Shown: positions 1 to 8,539 of the stretch, piece after piece
Position numbering within the stretch: the stretch's first letter is position 1
Layout of the letters: each line of letters starts with the position of its first letter
Assembly: GCF_001612745.1 (NCBI RefSeq)
Contig: NZ_BDBA01000147.1
Coordinates: 1-33,195 of the forward strand
Direction of reading: 5' to 3'
From: Nocardia amamiensis NBRC 102102
GTDB taxonomy: Bacteria > Actinomycetota > Actinomycetes > Mycobacteriales > Mycobacteriaceae
Length of the DNA stretch: 33,195 bases
Notes under the pieces: model-generated
Databases searched by the model: none
What the model was told of the DNA's origin: nothing
The model's input: the letters and a program-made list of their open reading frames with translations, nothing else
Position numbers and translations under genes: made by a program

Positions 1-1351
1 CGGTGGTGCCCTCGTACAGCGAGTCGATCTTCGCGTCCCGGATGTACTGCTCGATCGGATAGTCCTGGAGATAGCCCGAGCCACCCACCGTTTGCAGCGA
101 CTCGGTCAGGTACTGGTAGGCCCGCTCGGAACCGACACCCTTGACGATCGGCAGCAGCAGATCGTCCACCCGGTGCGCCAGATCGGGTCCGGCACCGGAA
201 ACATGCTGTGCTACATCATCGTTCTGATGGGCTGCCGTGTAGAGGTACACGGCGCGCAGGCCCTCGGCATACGCCTTCTGCATGGCCAGCGAGCGCCGCA
301 CGTCCGGGTGGCGGATGATGGTCACCCGCGGCGCGGCCTTGTCGGTCATCTGGGTCAGGTCGGCGCCCTGGATCCGTTCCTTGGCGTAGTCCAACGCGTT
401 CAAGTAGCCGGTCGACAGGGTGCCTGCGGATTTGACGCCGACCATCATGCGCGCGTTCTCGATCACCTGGAACATCTGCGCGATGCCGTTGTGCACCTCG
501 CCGACCAGCCAGCCTTTGGCGGGCACACCGCTGCCGCCGAAAGTCACCTCGCAGGTGGGCGAGGACTTCAAGCCCATCTTGTGCTCGACTCCGGTGACGT
601 ACACACCGTTGCGCTCGCCGAGCGCCAGGGTCTCGTGGTCGAACAGGAACTTCGGCACGTAGAACAGGGACAGGCCCTTGGTGCCCGGTCCCGCGCCCTC
701 CGGCCGGGCCAGCACCAGGTGGAAGACGTTCTCCGCCGTGTCGCCGACCTCGGCGCCGGAGATGAAGCGCTTGACGCCCTCGATGTGCCAGGAGCCGTCT
801 TCCTGCCTGATCGCTTTGGTTCGTCCGGCGCCCACGTCCGAACCCGCGTCGGGCTCGGTCAGCACCATGGTGCCCTGCCAGCCCTTCTCGAAGCCGAGCG
901 TGGCCCAGTGCTTCTGCTGCTCGGTGCCGACGTTGTACAGCACGGACGCCATGACGGGGCCCATGTTGAAGAACGACGCCGACGGATTGGCGCAGATGAT
1001 CATCTCGGCGACCGCCCACACCAGCGCCGCGGGCGCAGAAATGCCGCCGATGCCTTCCGGTATGCCCAGTCGGCTCCAGTCCGCCTCGCGCACGGCGGCG
1101 ACGGTCTTGCGCAGCGGCTCCGGAACCGAGATCGAGAACGTGGTCGCGTCGTACACCACCGGCTCTCGGTCGGCCGCGGCGAAGGAGTCCGCGACGGGGC
1201 CTTCCGCCAACCGCCTGACCTCGGCCAGGATCTCCCGGGCCGTGTCGGAGTCGAGGTCGCCGTAGGCGCCGGTGTCGAGGAGCTTGCCCAGTTGGAGCAC
1301 TTCGAAGAGGTTGAACTCGATATCCCGCAGGTTCGCCTTGTAGTGGCCCAT
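1..1351 (-). CDS. acyl-CoA dehydrogenase, FadE5-like (3' end cut off by the window)
   Basis: About 450 N-terminal residues are present; the family member FadE5 is about 610 aa, so the C-terminus lies beyond base 1. The enzyme oxidises acyl-CoA to 2-enoyl-CoA with FAD in fatty-acid beta-oxidation. The start MGHYKANLRDIEFNLFEV is typical of the FadE5 group. The middle holds the acyl-CoA dehydrogenase flavin/substrate signature around TMVLTEPDAGSDVGAG. Later come VEHKMGLKSSPTCE and GEVHNGIAQMF, and near the window edge the GGSGYLQDYPIEQYIRDAK block. The ATG at 1351 is preceded by an AGGAGG ribosome-binding site 6 nt upstream. It diverges from the urea transporter operon. The exact acyl chain length preference cannot be told from sequence. 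Confidence 0.9.
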   Translation of the reverse strand, partial: MGHYKANLRDIEFNLFEVLQLGKLLDTGAYGDLDSDTAREILAEVRRLAEGPVADSFAAADREPVVYDATTFSISVPEPLRKTVAAVREADWSRLGIPEGIGGISAPAALVWAVAEMIICANPSASFFNMGPVMASVLYNVGTEQQKHWATLGFEKGWQGTMVLTEPDAGSDVGAGRTKAIRQEDGSWHIEGVKRFISGAEVGDTAENVFHLVLARPEGAGPGTKGLSLFYVPKFLFDHETLALGERNGVYVTGVEHKMGLKSSPTCEVTFGGSGVPAKGWLVGEVHNGIAQMFQVIENARMMVGVKSAGTLSTGYLNALDYAKERIQGADLTQMTDKAAPRVTIIRHPDVRRSLAMQKAYAEGLRAVYLYTAAHQNDDVAQHVSGAGPDLAHRVDDLLLPIVKGVGSERAYQYLTESLQTVGGSGYLQDYPIEQYIRDAKIDSLYEGTT

Positions 1352-1724
1352 CTCGTCCTCCTCGACTCGAGTCCGGGGCAGGCGCCGCCGGGACAGACGG
1401 TTGCGACCTCGTACGAATCGAAGCGTGCCGCATCGCGGCCACGCTACGCAACCGTAGCCACAGCCACCCCGCCAGCGGGTTTGCCAAGACCTCACAACTG
1501 CCCACCCGCGATCGACCGCAAAGGTTCACACGCGCGCAACAGACGAAACGGACTCGTTATCGAGAGATATTCCGGCGCAACAACTTATGTCTACCGTTCG
1601 CATCACGAATACAGCGGTTGTATACAGCCCGGTGTACCGCCGTGACCGGGTCAAAAGCCGCGGGTATTCGCTGCGGCGCGCATCCAGCGCCGCCGCACAC
1701 CTGATGAGGAGAAGGGTCCGCCCC
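1352..1724. promoter_or_regulatory. fadE5-like/urtA intergenic control region with GntR-type palindromes
   Basis: No gene is seen in these 373 bases. A perfect TGTATACA palindrome lies at 1619-1626. A related imperfect palindrome, CGGT-GT-ACCG, is at 1630-1639. FCD-type GntR regulators commonly bind GTATAC-centred palindromes, and such a regulator is encoded at the end of the urt operon, so these are candidate operators. At 1525-1540, TTCAC-N6-GCAAC resembles one half of a GlnR box (GTNAC-N6-GNAAC), which would fit nitrogen control of urea uptake, but one match this short is weak. The urtA ribosome-binding site AGGAGAAGG is at about 1707-1715. Confidence 0.5.
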
Positions 1725-2996
1725 ATGTCAGATTCCCGTGCCATCCCGCGCCACCGGCGCTTGGTCAAGGCGATGGCGGTACCGACCGCGGTCGCGCTCG
1801 CCGGCCTGTTGCTGACCGCCTGCGGCGCCAAGGACGACGCCTCGACCGGATCGAACGCCGCATCCTGCGTGGACACCTCGAAGGACACGATCAAGGTCGG
1901 CTCACTGCACTCGCTGTCCGGCACGATGGCCATCTCCGAGGTCACCGTCGCCAACTCCACCAAGCTGGCCGTCGACCAGATCAACGCCGCGGGCGGCGTG
2001 CTCGGCAAGAAGATCGAGCTGGTGCTGGAGGACGGCGCTTCGGACCCGAAGACCTTCGCGGAGAAGGCGGAGAAGCTGATCAGCTCCGACTGCGTCGCCG
2101 CGGTGTTCGGCGGCTGGACCTCCTCGAGCCGCAAGGCCATGAAGCCGAAGTTCGAGAGCCTCAACTCGCTGCTCTACTACCCCGTGCAGTACGAGGGCCT
2201 GGAGGACAGCAAGAACATCTTCTACACCGGCGCGACCACCAACCAGCAGATCATCCCGGCGCTGGACTACCTGAAGCAGAAGGGCATCACCTCGCTCTAC
2301 CTGGTCGGTAGCGACTACGTCTTCCCGCAGACCGCCAATCGCGAGATCAAGGCATACGCCGCGGCCAACGGCATCGAGATCAAGGGCGAGGACTACACCC
2401 CGCTCGGCTCCACCGACTTCTCCACCATCGTGAACAAGGTCCGCACCGCCAAGGCGGGCGCGGTGTTCAACACCCTCAACGGCGATTCCAATGTCGCGTT
2501 CTTCCGCGAGTACACCAGCGCGGGCCTGAAAGCCGCTGAGATGCCGGTGATCTCGGTGTCGATCGCCGAGGAGGAGGTCGCGGGCATCGGCGCGCAGAAC
2601 ATCGCGGGCCAGCTCACCGCGTGGAACTACTACCAGACCGTCGACACCCCGCTGAACAAGAAGTTCGTCGCCGACTACAAGGCCGCGTTCGGCGCCGAGA
2701 AGCCGACCTCGGACCCGATGGAAGCCGCCTACGCGTCGGTCTACCTGTGGAAGAACACCGTCGAGAAGGCGAAGTCGTTCAAGGTGGCGGACATTCAGGC
2801 CGCCGCCGACGGCGTGAGCTTCGAAGCCCCCGAGGGCCTGGTCACCATCGACGGCTCGAATCACCACATCACCAAGACCGCCCGCATCGGCGAAATCCGC
2901 CCCGACGGCCTCATCTACACCGTCTGGGACTCCGGCAAGTCGGTGACCCCGGACCCGTACCTGAAGTCCTACGACTGGGCGAAGGGCCTGAAGTAA
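1725..2996 (+). CDS. urtA: urea ABC transporter substrate-binding lipoprotein UrtA
   Basis: Extracytoplasmic receptor that captures urea (or short amides) for the UrtBCDE importer. The 423-aa product has a basic N-terminus, a hydrophobic stretch and the lipobox LTAC with Cys33 as the lipidation site. It therefore should be anchored to the outer face of the membrane. The mature part is a periplasmic-binding type I domain with UrtA-typical segments: KVGSLHSLSGTMAISE, FGGWTSSSRKAMKP, YYPVQYEGLEDSKNIFYTGA and TDPMEAAY-like SDPMEAAYASVYLWK. An in-frame upstream extension back to 1587 exists, but the AGGAGAAGG box and signal peptide favour the ATG at 1725. It heads urtABCDE, and a strong hairpin separates it from urtB, a common way to make more binding protein than permease. 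Confidence 0.95.
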   Translation: MSDSRAIPRHRRLVKAMAVPTAVALAGLLLTACGAKDDASTGSNAASCVDTSKDTIKVGSLHSLSGTMAISEVTVANSTKLAVDQINAAGGVLGKKIELVLEDGASDPKTFAEKAEKLISSDCVAAVFGGWTSSSRKAMKPKFESLNSLLYYPVQYEGLEDSKNIFYTGATTNQQIIPALDYLKQKGITSLYLVGSDYVFPQTANREIKAYAAANGIEIKGEDYTPLGSTDFSTIVNKVRTAKAGAVFNTLNGDSNVAFFREYTSAGLKAAEMPVISVSIAEEEVAGIGAQNIAGQLTAWNYYQTVDTPLNKKFVADYKAAFGAEKPTSDPMEAAYASVYLWKNTVEKAKSFKVADIQAAADGVSFEAPEGLVTIDGSNHHITKTARIGEIRPDGLIYTVWDSGKSVTPDPYLKSYDWAKGLK

Positions 2997-3098
2997 TCCG
3001 CAGCCGCGGCCCAGCCGCGGGTGGCCGGTGCATTTCGCGACGAGGTCGCGGGCGGCGGTCGCTTCGCAGCGAGCAATGAGGGGGGCCGCGGATTGCAC

Positions 3099-3150
3099 GG
3101 CTCGTGTTCGGGCGGGCGTCCCGTCCACGACGGCCGCCCGAACACGAGCC
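3099..3150 (+). repeat. long inverted repeat between urtA and urtB
   Basis: Arms 3099-3115 and 3134-3150 are perfect 17-bp complements. After a single G-G mismatch, four more pairs (3117-3120 with 3129-3132) close an 8-base loop. No T-run follows, so it is not a classic intrinsic terminator. The likely role, inferred, is protection of the urtA 3' end and/or partial read-through attenuation before the permease genes. Confidence 0.85.
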
Positions 3151-3214
3151 ACACAGGCCCTGAACACGCAGCGCCGCCGAGCGTTGCCTGACCAACAAAC
3201 AGGAGCTTCCTCCC

Positions 3215-4099
3215 ATGGATGTTGTGATCGGACAGCTCTTCACGGGGCTGAGCCTGGGATCGATTCTCTTGCTCGCCGCGCTCGGGCTCTCGCTGACCTT
3301 CGGTCAGATGGGCGTGATCAACATGGCGCACGGCGAGTTCATCATGGCCGGTTGCTACACGACCTACGTTGTGCAGAAGGTCATTTCGTCGGCCGGAATA
3401 TCACTCGTCGTCTCCCTGCTGATCGGCTTCCTGGTCGGCGGACTGCTGGGCGCCGCGCTGGAGATGGGCCTGATCCGCTGGATGTACGACCGGCCGCTGG
3501 ATACCCTGCTGGTCACCTTTGGTGTCGGGCTGGTGTTGCAACAGCTGGCTCGCGACATCTTCGGCGCGCCTGCCAAGAACGTCATCGCGCCGGAATGGCT
3601 CAGCGGTGGCGTCACGATCCTGGGCGCGGTGGTGCCGAAGACGCGCATCTTCATCCTGGTCCTCGCGGTCGTCGCGGTGACCGCGCTGGCCGCGGTGCTG
3701 AAGACGACGCCGCTGGGCAGGCGCATCCGTGCGGTCGTGCAGAACCGGGGCTTGGCCGAAACCTCCGGTGTCTCCAGCCGTTTCACCGACATCAGCACCT
3801 TCTTCATCGGCTCGGGCCTGGCCGGGGTGGCCGGTGTCGCGCTCACTCTGATCGGTTCCACCAGCCCGACCATCGGCCAGAGCTATCTGATCGACGCGTT
3901 CCTCGTGGTGGTCATCGGCGGACTCGGCCAGATCAAGGGCACGGTGATCGCCGCGTTCGCGCTCGGCCTGCTCAATTCCTACATCGAGTACTCGACCACC
4001 GCGTCCATCGCGAAGGTCATCGTCTTCGTCGTCATCGTGATCTTCCTGCAGGTTCGCCCGCAGGGCCTGTTCACCGTCCGGACAAGGAGTCTGGCTTGA
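3215..4099 (+). CDS. urtB: urea ABC transporter permease UrtB
   Basis: Inner-membrane permease of the branched-chain amino-acid (LivH-like) class, one half of the urea channel. The product is 294 aa with about eight hydrophobic segments. It opens with MDVVIGQLFTGLSLGSILLLAALGL and carries the family stretch GQMGVINMAHGEFIMAGCYTTY. It lacks the long periplasmic N-terminal domain seen in many proteobacterial UrtB proteins. The ATG has AGGAG 9 nt upstream. Its stop overlaps the TTG start of the next gene by 4 bases, so the two are translationally coupled. Confidence 0.94.
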   Translation: MDVVIGQLFTGLSLGSILLLAALGLSLTFGQMGVINMAHGEFIMAGCYTTYVVQKVISSAGISLVVSLLIGFLVGGLLGAALEMGLIRWMYDRPLDTLLVTFGVGLVLQQLARDIFGAPAKNVIAPEWLSGGVTILGAVVPKTRIFILVLAVVAVTALAAVLKTTPLGRRIRAVVQNRGLAETSGVSSRFTDISTFFIGSGLAGVAGVALTLIGSTSPTIGQSYLIDAFLVVVIGGLGQIKGTVIAAFALGLLNSYIEYSTTASIAKVIVFVVIVIFLQVRPQGLFTVRTRSLA

Positions 4100-5241
4100 C
4101 CACACTCGTGCAACGGTGGCGTGCGCATTCCTCGCTCACCGCACTGGCCGGATTCGCGGTCGCCGCCGTTCTGTTGTTCGCGGTCGCTCCCGCGGTGCTC
4201 AGCGACTTCCGGCTCAACCTGCTGGCGAAGTTCCTGTGCTTCGCGATCGTCGCGGTGGGCATCGGACTGGCCTGGGGCCGCGGTGGCATGCTGACCCTCG
4301 GTCAAGGCGTGTTCTTCGGTATCGGCGCCTACATCATGGCCATGCACCTGCAAATGGCCGACGCCGCGCGGCTCGGCAACGATGTACCGGAGTTCATGGA
4401 GATCGCGGGGATTCGCGAATTGCCGTCGTTCTGGCGGCCTTTCGCGTCGGCTCCGGTGGCGCTGCTCGGCATCCTGGTGCTGCCCGCACTGGTCGCGGCG
4501 GCGCTCGGGTACGGCGTGTTCAAGCGCCGGGTGAAGGGCGCCTACTTCGCCATCCTCAGCCAAGCGCTGGCCGCAGCGCTGGCCATCCTGCTGACCGGTC
4601 AGCAGGCCATCGGCGGGTTCACCGGCCTGTCGGATTTCCGCGCGTTCTTCGGTTTCAAGCTGTCCGACCCGGTGAACCGGCGCATGCTGTTCTTCTTCGC
4701 CGCGGGCACCCTGCTGGTGGTGGTCGCGCTGGTGCGGCAGCTGATGCACAGCAGATACGGCGAACTGCTCGTCGCGGTGCGCGACCAGGAGGAGCGGGTG
4801 CGCTTCCTGGGGTACGACCCCGCGAACGTGAAGATCGTCGCCTACGTGGTCGCCGCCTTCTTCGCGGGTATCGCGGGCGCGCTGTTCACCCCGATCGTCG
4901 GCATCATCTCCCCCGCCGACATCGGCGTCGTCCCGTCCATCGCCTTCCTCATCGGTGTAGCGATCGGCGGGCGCACCACCCTGCTCGGGCCGGTGCTCGG
5001 CGCGATCGGCGTCGCCTGGGCGCAGACCGTGTTCTCCGAGGAGTTCCCGTCCGGGTGGACCTACCTGCAAGGCGTGCTGTTCATCGTGGTGGTCGGTTTC
5101 GTCCCGGCCGGACTCGCCGGACTGTGGCCGATGGTGAAAGGGCTGGTGGAGGGCCGATTCCGCGGTTCAGCGGCGCCAGCTCCTGCCGTGCTGGCCGAGA
5201 CACCGCCGGAACCCGTGACCGAGAAAGTGGAATCCCGATGA
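4096..5241 (+). CDS. urtC: urea ABC transporter permease UrtC
   Basis: Second permease subunit (LivM-like) of the urea importer, 381 aa. A TTG start is chosen because it overlaps the urtB stop (TTGA) and has AAGGAG 6 nt before it. The reading frame stays open far upstream inside urtB, but that part is antisense-like noise. The first ~30 residues include a membrane helix. GLAWGRGGMLTLGQGVFFGIGAYIMAMHLQM is the family signature near residues 57-87. Further family-like stretches are RRVKGAYFAILSQALA and VRDQEERVRFLGYDPANVK, a cytoplasmic coupling loop. The C-terminal ~25 residues are Ala/Pro/Glu-rich and probably cytosolic. It ends in ATGA, which starts urtD. Confidence 0.93.
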   Translation: MTTLVQRWRAHSSLTALAGFAVAAVLLFAVAPAVLSDFRLNLLAKFLCFAIVAVGIGLAWGRGGMLTLGQGVFFGIGAYIMAMHLQMADAARLGNDVPEFMEIAGIRELPSFWRPFASAPVALLGILVLPALVAAALGYGVFKRRVKGAYFAILSQALAAALAILLTGQQAIGGFTGLSDFRAFFGFKLSDPVNRRMLFFFAAGTLLVVVALVRQLMHSRYGELLVAVRDQEERVRFLGYDPANVKIVAYVVAAFFAGIAGALFTPIVGIISPADIGVVPSIAFLIGVAIGGRTTLLGPVLGAIGVAWAQTVFSEEFPSGWTYLQGVLFIVVVGFVPAGLAGLWPMVKGLVEGRFRGSAAPAPAVLAETPPEPVTEKVESR

Positions 5242-6050
5242 CCGAGACGGCACACGAACCCAAACTCGGCGGCAACGCCGGAATGTCCAGCGAGTACCTC
5301 GAGATCCGCGGCCTCTCGGTGAGTTTCGACGGCTTCAAGGCCGTCAGCGATGTCGACCTGACCGTGCTGCAGGGCGACCTGCGCTTCCTCATCGGCCCCA
5401 ATGGCGCGGGCAAGACCACGATCATCGATGCGATCACCGGGCTCGTTCCGGCGACCGGATCGGCCCAGAAGACCGGCGTCGAGCTGCTCGGCAAGAAGGT
5501 GCATCAGATCGCCCGGCTCGGCGTGGGGCGAACGTTCCAGACCGCGAGCGTCTTCGAACAGCTCAGCGTGCTGCAGAATCTCGACATCGCCGCGGGCGCG
5601 GGCCGCTCGGCGCTCACCATGCTGCGCCGCCGCAAATCGGTGCTGCCGAGCATCGAGGAGGCGCTGGAGACCACCGGCCTGGCCGATCTGCGCGACAAAC
5701 CCGCCGGCGTCTTGGCGCACGGGCAGAAGCAGTGGCTGGAGATCGGCATGCTGCTGGTGCAGAACGCCTCGGTGCTGCTGCTGGACGAGCCGGTCGCCGG
5801 GATGAGCGCGGAGGAACGCGAGGAGACCGGAAACCTGCTGCGCCGCATCGGCGGTGAACGCGTGGTTGTGGTGGTCGAGCACGACATGGACTTCATGCGT
5901 GCCTTCGCCAGCTCGGTGACGGTCCTCGCGGGCGGCACAGTGCTCAGCGAGGGCACCGTCGAGCAGGTGCAGGCGGACCCGAAAGTCCAAGAGGTCTATC
6001 TCGGCACCGCCGCGGCCATCGGGACCGAGCTGGCAGACGAAAGGGCATAG
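5238..6050 (+). CDS. urtD: urea ABC transporter ATP-binding protein UrtD
   Basis: Cytosolic ATPase subunit, 270 aa. The ATG sits in the ATGA overlap with urtC. The motifs are Walker A GPNGAGKTT, a Q-loop in GRTFQT, and the UrtD-type signature LAHGQKQWLEIG in place of the canonical LSGGQ. Walker B is VLLLDEPVAGMS, and the switch histidine is in VEHDMDFM. A short ~18-residue extension precedes the first conserved strand (YLEIRGLSVSF), where a second possible start (MSSEYL) also lies. It pairs with UrtE as an ATPase heterodimer. Confidence 0.94.
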   Translation: MTETAHEPKLGGNAGMSSEYLEIRGLSVSFDGFKAVSDVDLTVLQGDLRFLIGPNGAGKTTIIDAITGLVPATGSAQKTGVELLGKKVHQIARLGVGRTFQTASVFEQLSVLQNLDIAAGAGRSALTMLRRRKSVLPSIEEALETTGLADLRDKPAGVLAHGQKQWLEIGMLLVQNASVLLLDEPVAGMSAEEREETGNLLRRIGGERVVVVVEHDMDFMRAFASSVTVLAGGTVLSEGTVEQVQADPKVQEVYLGTAAAIGTELADERA

Positions 6051-6052
6051 GG

Positions 6053-6745
6053 ATGCTGGAGCTCACCGATATCCACTCCGGCTACGGCCGCACCGAGGTC
6101 ATCCACGGCGTCTCGGTGACCGTCCCGGATGACAGCGTGGTCGCCGTCATGGGACACAACGGCGCGGGCAAGACCACGCTGCTGCGCACCGCCGTCGGCC
6201 TGATCGGCACGAAATCGGGGCGGATCGCATTCGACGGAGAGACCATCACCAAACTGTCCCCGTCGCGACGTGTGCGCCGCGGCATCGCTTACGTGCCGCA
6301 GGGACAGCAGAGCTTCCCTCAGCTGACCACCGCGGAGAACTTGCAGGTCGTCGCGGACGGGCGCAAGCGGGGCAAGGCGCTGATCGACGAGTCACTGGAT
6401 CTGTTCCCCGCGCTGCGCGACCTGCTCACCCGCAAGGCGGGCCTGTTGTCCGGCGGCCAGCGTCAGCAGCTCGCCATCGCGCGTGCGCTGATCACCGAGC
6501 CCAAGCTGCTCATCCTCGACGAGCCGACCGAAGGCATCCAGCCGTCGGTGGTCGCCGAGATCGAGCGCACCCTCATGGCGCTCACCCGGCGCGGCGGATT
6601 GAGCGTGCTGCTGGTCGAGCAGCACATCGGGTTCGCGTTGCAGGCGGCGCAGCGCTACTACGTCCTGCAATCGGGCCGGGTGGCCGCCACGGGCGCAGGC
6701 GGCGCGGGCGCCGAGAGCGCGGTCCGCTCGGCGATGGCGATCTGA
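6053..6745 (+). CDS. urtE: urea ABC transporter ATP-binding protein UrtE
   Basis: Second ATPase subunit, 230 aa, starting 2 nt after urtD. The motifs in order are Walker A GHNGAGKTT, Q-loop VPQGQQSFPQLT, signature LSGGQRQQLAIARAL, Walker B LLILDEPTEGIQPS and switch His in VEQHIGFAL. The EGIQPS segment and VPQGQ are characteristic of UrtE/LivF-like subunits. The C-terminus is Gly/Ala-rich. The complete urtABCDE set makes assignment to urea secure at family level. No urease gene is present in the window, so the fate of imported urea is not shown here. Confidence 0.94.
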   Translation: MLELTDIHSGYGRTEVIHGVSVTVPDDSVVAVMGHNGAGKTTLLRTAVGLIGTKSGRIAFDGETITKLSPSRRVRRGIAYVPQGQQSFPQLTTAENLQVVADGRKRGKALIDESLDLFPALRDLLTRKAGLLSGGQRQQLAIARALITEPKLLILDEPTEGIQPSVVAEIERTLMALTRRGGLSVLLVEQHIGFALQAAQRYYVLQSGRVAATGAGGAGAESAVRSAMAI

Positions 6746-6753
6746 GTACCGCC

Positions 6754-7446
6754 GTGACCCGCAACAGGGGTCGGATTCCGTTGCGTGAGCAGGTCTACGA
6801 CTCGCTGCGACGGGATCTGGCCACCGGAGTCATCGTGCCGACCGAACGACTCGGCGAAGAACGCCTCGCCGAGGCCTATGGGGTCTCGCGCACCCCGGTA
6901 CGTGAAGCGCTGGCTCGGCTGCAGGCCGACGGATTGGTCGAGCGACTCTCCGACGGCCTGTACCCGTATCGTCCCCGGCTCGACGAACTCGACCACCTCT
7001 ACGAGCTGCGGATCGTGTTGGAAGCCAGGGGCATCCAGCGGGCCCGGCCGGAACACGCGCACGACATGGACCTGGTGCGCGCGGAACTCGACACCTGGCG
7101 CGCGCTGCGCGACAACCCGCCCGAACCGGGACCCGCGCTGGTGGCCGCCGACGAACGGTTCCACACCGCATTGCTCGCGGCGGCGGGCAACGCCGCGCTC
7201 GCCGACGCGCTCGACGCGGTGCACGTCCGGGTGCGTCCGGTGCGGACGCTGGACATGCCGACCCCGGAACGGATCGCCACGATGACCGCCGAGCACATCG
7301 CGATCGCCGAACACCTGCTGTCCGGTGCGGTGGACGCCGCGTTGGCAGCCCTCATCGCCCATATCGACACCTCCCGGGCACATGTGCTGGCCCGCGCGCA
7401 GCATGCGCTGCTACTCACCAAACTGGGCCGGGCCGTACGGGATTGA
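6754..7446 (+). CDS. GntR-family (FCD) transcriptional regulator of the urt operon
   Basis: 230-aa DNA-binding repressor/activator. The N-terminal winged helix-turn-helix spans about residues 8-70 (LREQVYDSLRRDLATG, GEERLAEAYGVSRTPVREALARLQADGLV). The C-terminal FCD-type ligand domain has His residues in the expected all-helical context (DERFHTALL, TAEHIAIAEHLL, LIAHIDTSRAH). It begins with GTG 8 nt after the urtE stop, so it is in the same transcript. It probably senses a urea-pathway metabolite and binds the TGTATACA-type palindromes upstream of urtA; both points are inference. It meets the next gene tail to tail with one base between. Confidence 0.85.
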   Translation: MTRNRGRIPLREQVYDSLRRDLATGVIVPTERLGEERLAEAYGVSRTPVREALARLQADGLVERLSDGLYPYRPRLDELDHLYELRIVLEARGIQRARPEHAHDMDLVRAELDTWRALRDNPPEPGPALVAADERFHTALLAAAGNAALADALDAVHVRVRPVRTLDMPTPERIATMTAEHIAIAEHLLSGAVDAALAALIAHIDTSRAHVLARAQHALLLTKLGRAVRD

Positions 7447-7447
7447 G

Positions 7448-8323
7448 TCAGCAGCCCGGTTGGAACGGCCAGCACTCGGCGGGCCGGTACGGCGGCGGCG
7501 ACGGCGTCGGGCTCGTCGTGGTGTCGGTCACCCGAGTCGGTTGGGTCGAGTCCTGCATCAGCGCACTGCCGATCACGGCGAGCACGAGCAGGACGCCGAC
7601 CACCGCGACCACCACGACGGACCAGCCCGCGTACGCCTGGCCCTTCGTCGCGACGCCGGGCGTCGGCTCGACCCGCGGCTTGGGTTGGCGCGCGATCATC
7701 GTCGCCGGCTCCGGCGCGTTCTCCTCGAAGCCCGCGTCGAGCAGTTCGGCGCGGGCCGGGGCGAGTTCCGCGAGACCGAGCGCGTTGCACGCACCGATCA
7801 CGCGATCCACGGTCCAGTTGCGCGGCCCCGCCGAGAACCCTTCCAGGTAGATACGCAGCTCGGTCGCGTCTGTGACGTTGCCGACGACGACGTCCAACCC
7901 CGCGCGCAGGTTGGTGCGCGCCGGGCGCACCACCGCGCCACGGAACGGAACCAATACGACGGCGCCGCTGATGTGTCCCGGATCCTGCAACGCCCGCTGG
8001 AGCATGTGCTTCACTGCGTAGATGCCGTGCTCCACGCGATCGGCGGGACTGCCGGAATCCGGGTCGTCCAGTTCCACCGGCGCGTCACTGATCTTCCACG
8101 GCCCCTCGGCGGGCGTGCTCAGGATGCCGCTCTGCCTGCGCCGGAACCCGTGCACCTCGAGCACGGTCAGACCGCGCGGCGTCCACACCGCCGCGTCCAC
8201 ACGGCGGTTGTCCGCCTCCAGGTCGATCACGGCGAGGCCGGTCGTCGGATACGACCGCAGGCACGCGACGAATTCCCGCTCGGCACCGGAAAGCTCCGCT
8301 CCGGGCCTGATCCTCACCAGCAT
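7448..8323 (-). CDS. NERD-like (nuclease-related) domain membrane protein
   Basis: 291 aa. The start chosen is the ATG at 8323 with AGGGGAA just upstream; a longer in-frame extension to 8521 has no convincing site. Residues ~1-110 resemble the NERD domain, a restriction-endonuclease-like fold. The stretch RRVDAAVWTPRGLTVLEVHGF matches the usual 'D-x(n)-G-x-x-V-x-E-x-K' pattern, but a His stands where the catalytic Lys normally is. A Pro-rich linker leads to one membrane helix (about residues 231-257, GWSVVVVAVVGVLLVLAVIGSALM). A Thr/Pro-rich tail with two Cys, probably outside the cell, follows. The biological role is unknown. With the altered active site it may bind nucleic acid or be non-catalytic. 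Confidence 0.6.
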   Translation of the reverse strand: MLVRIRPGAELSGAEREFVACLRSYPTTGLAVIDLEADNRRVDAAVWTPRGLTVLEVHGFRRRQSGILSTPAEGPWKISDAPVELDDPDSGSPADRVEHGIYAVKHMLQRALQDPGHISGAVVLVPFRGAVVRPARTNLRAGLDVVVGNVTDATELRIYLEGFSAGPRNWTVDRVIGACNALGLAELAPARAELLDAGFEENAPEPATMIARQPKPRVEPTPGVATKGQAYAGWSVVVVAVVGVLLVLAVIGSALMQDSTQPTRVTDTTTSPTPSPPPYRPAECWPFQPGC

Positions 8324-8539
8324 CTGTTCCCCTGCCGACCTGTTGCCTACACCTGACACCACGGAACCCACTGCGGCCGCGGCGACCCGCACCGGTACTG
8401 ATGATGACGGGGTACCCGCCCGAAAACCACTGGAAAGCAAAAGAATGATCCCCCCGTCCTCGAGCTGACGTCCGGGTACGCTCGATATACGGCCCAGCAC
8501 CGACGCCGGCCGTACCAGCACGCGAGGAGGCGTCCCAGC

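Noticed and set aside
92..1645. Long plus-strand open frame across the fadE5-like gene
   Set aside because: It is antisense to a clear acyl-CoA dehydrogenase, and its translation is Arg/His/Gly-rich with no domain. It is a typical high-GC shadow.
1902..3167. Minus-strand frame opposite urtA
   Set aside because: Composition is noise-like (long runs of R, V, L, D). The plus-strand UrtA reading is unmistakable.
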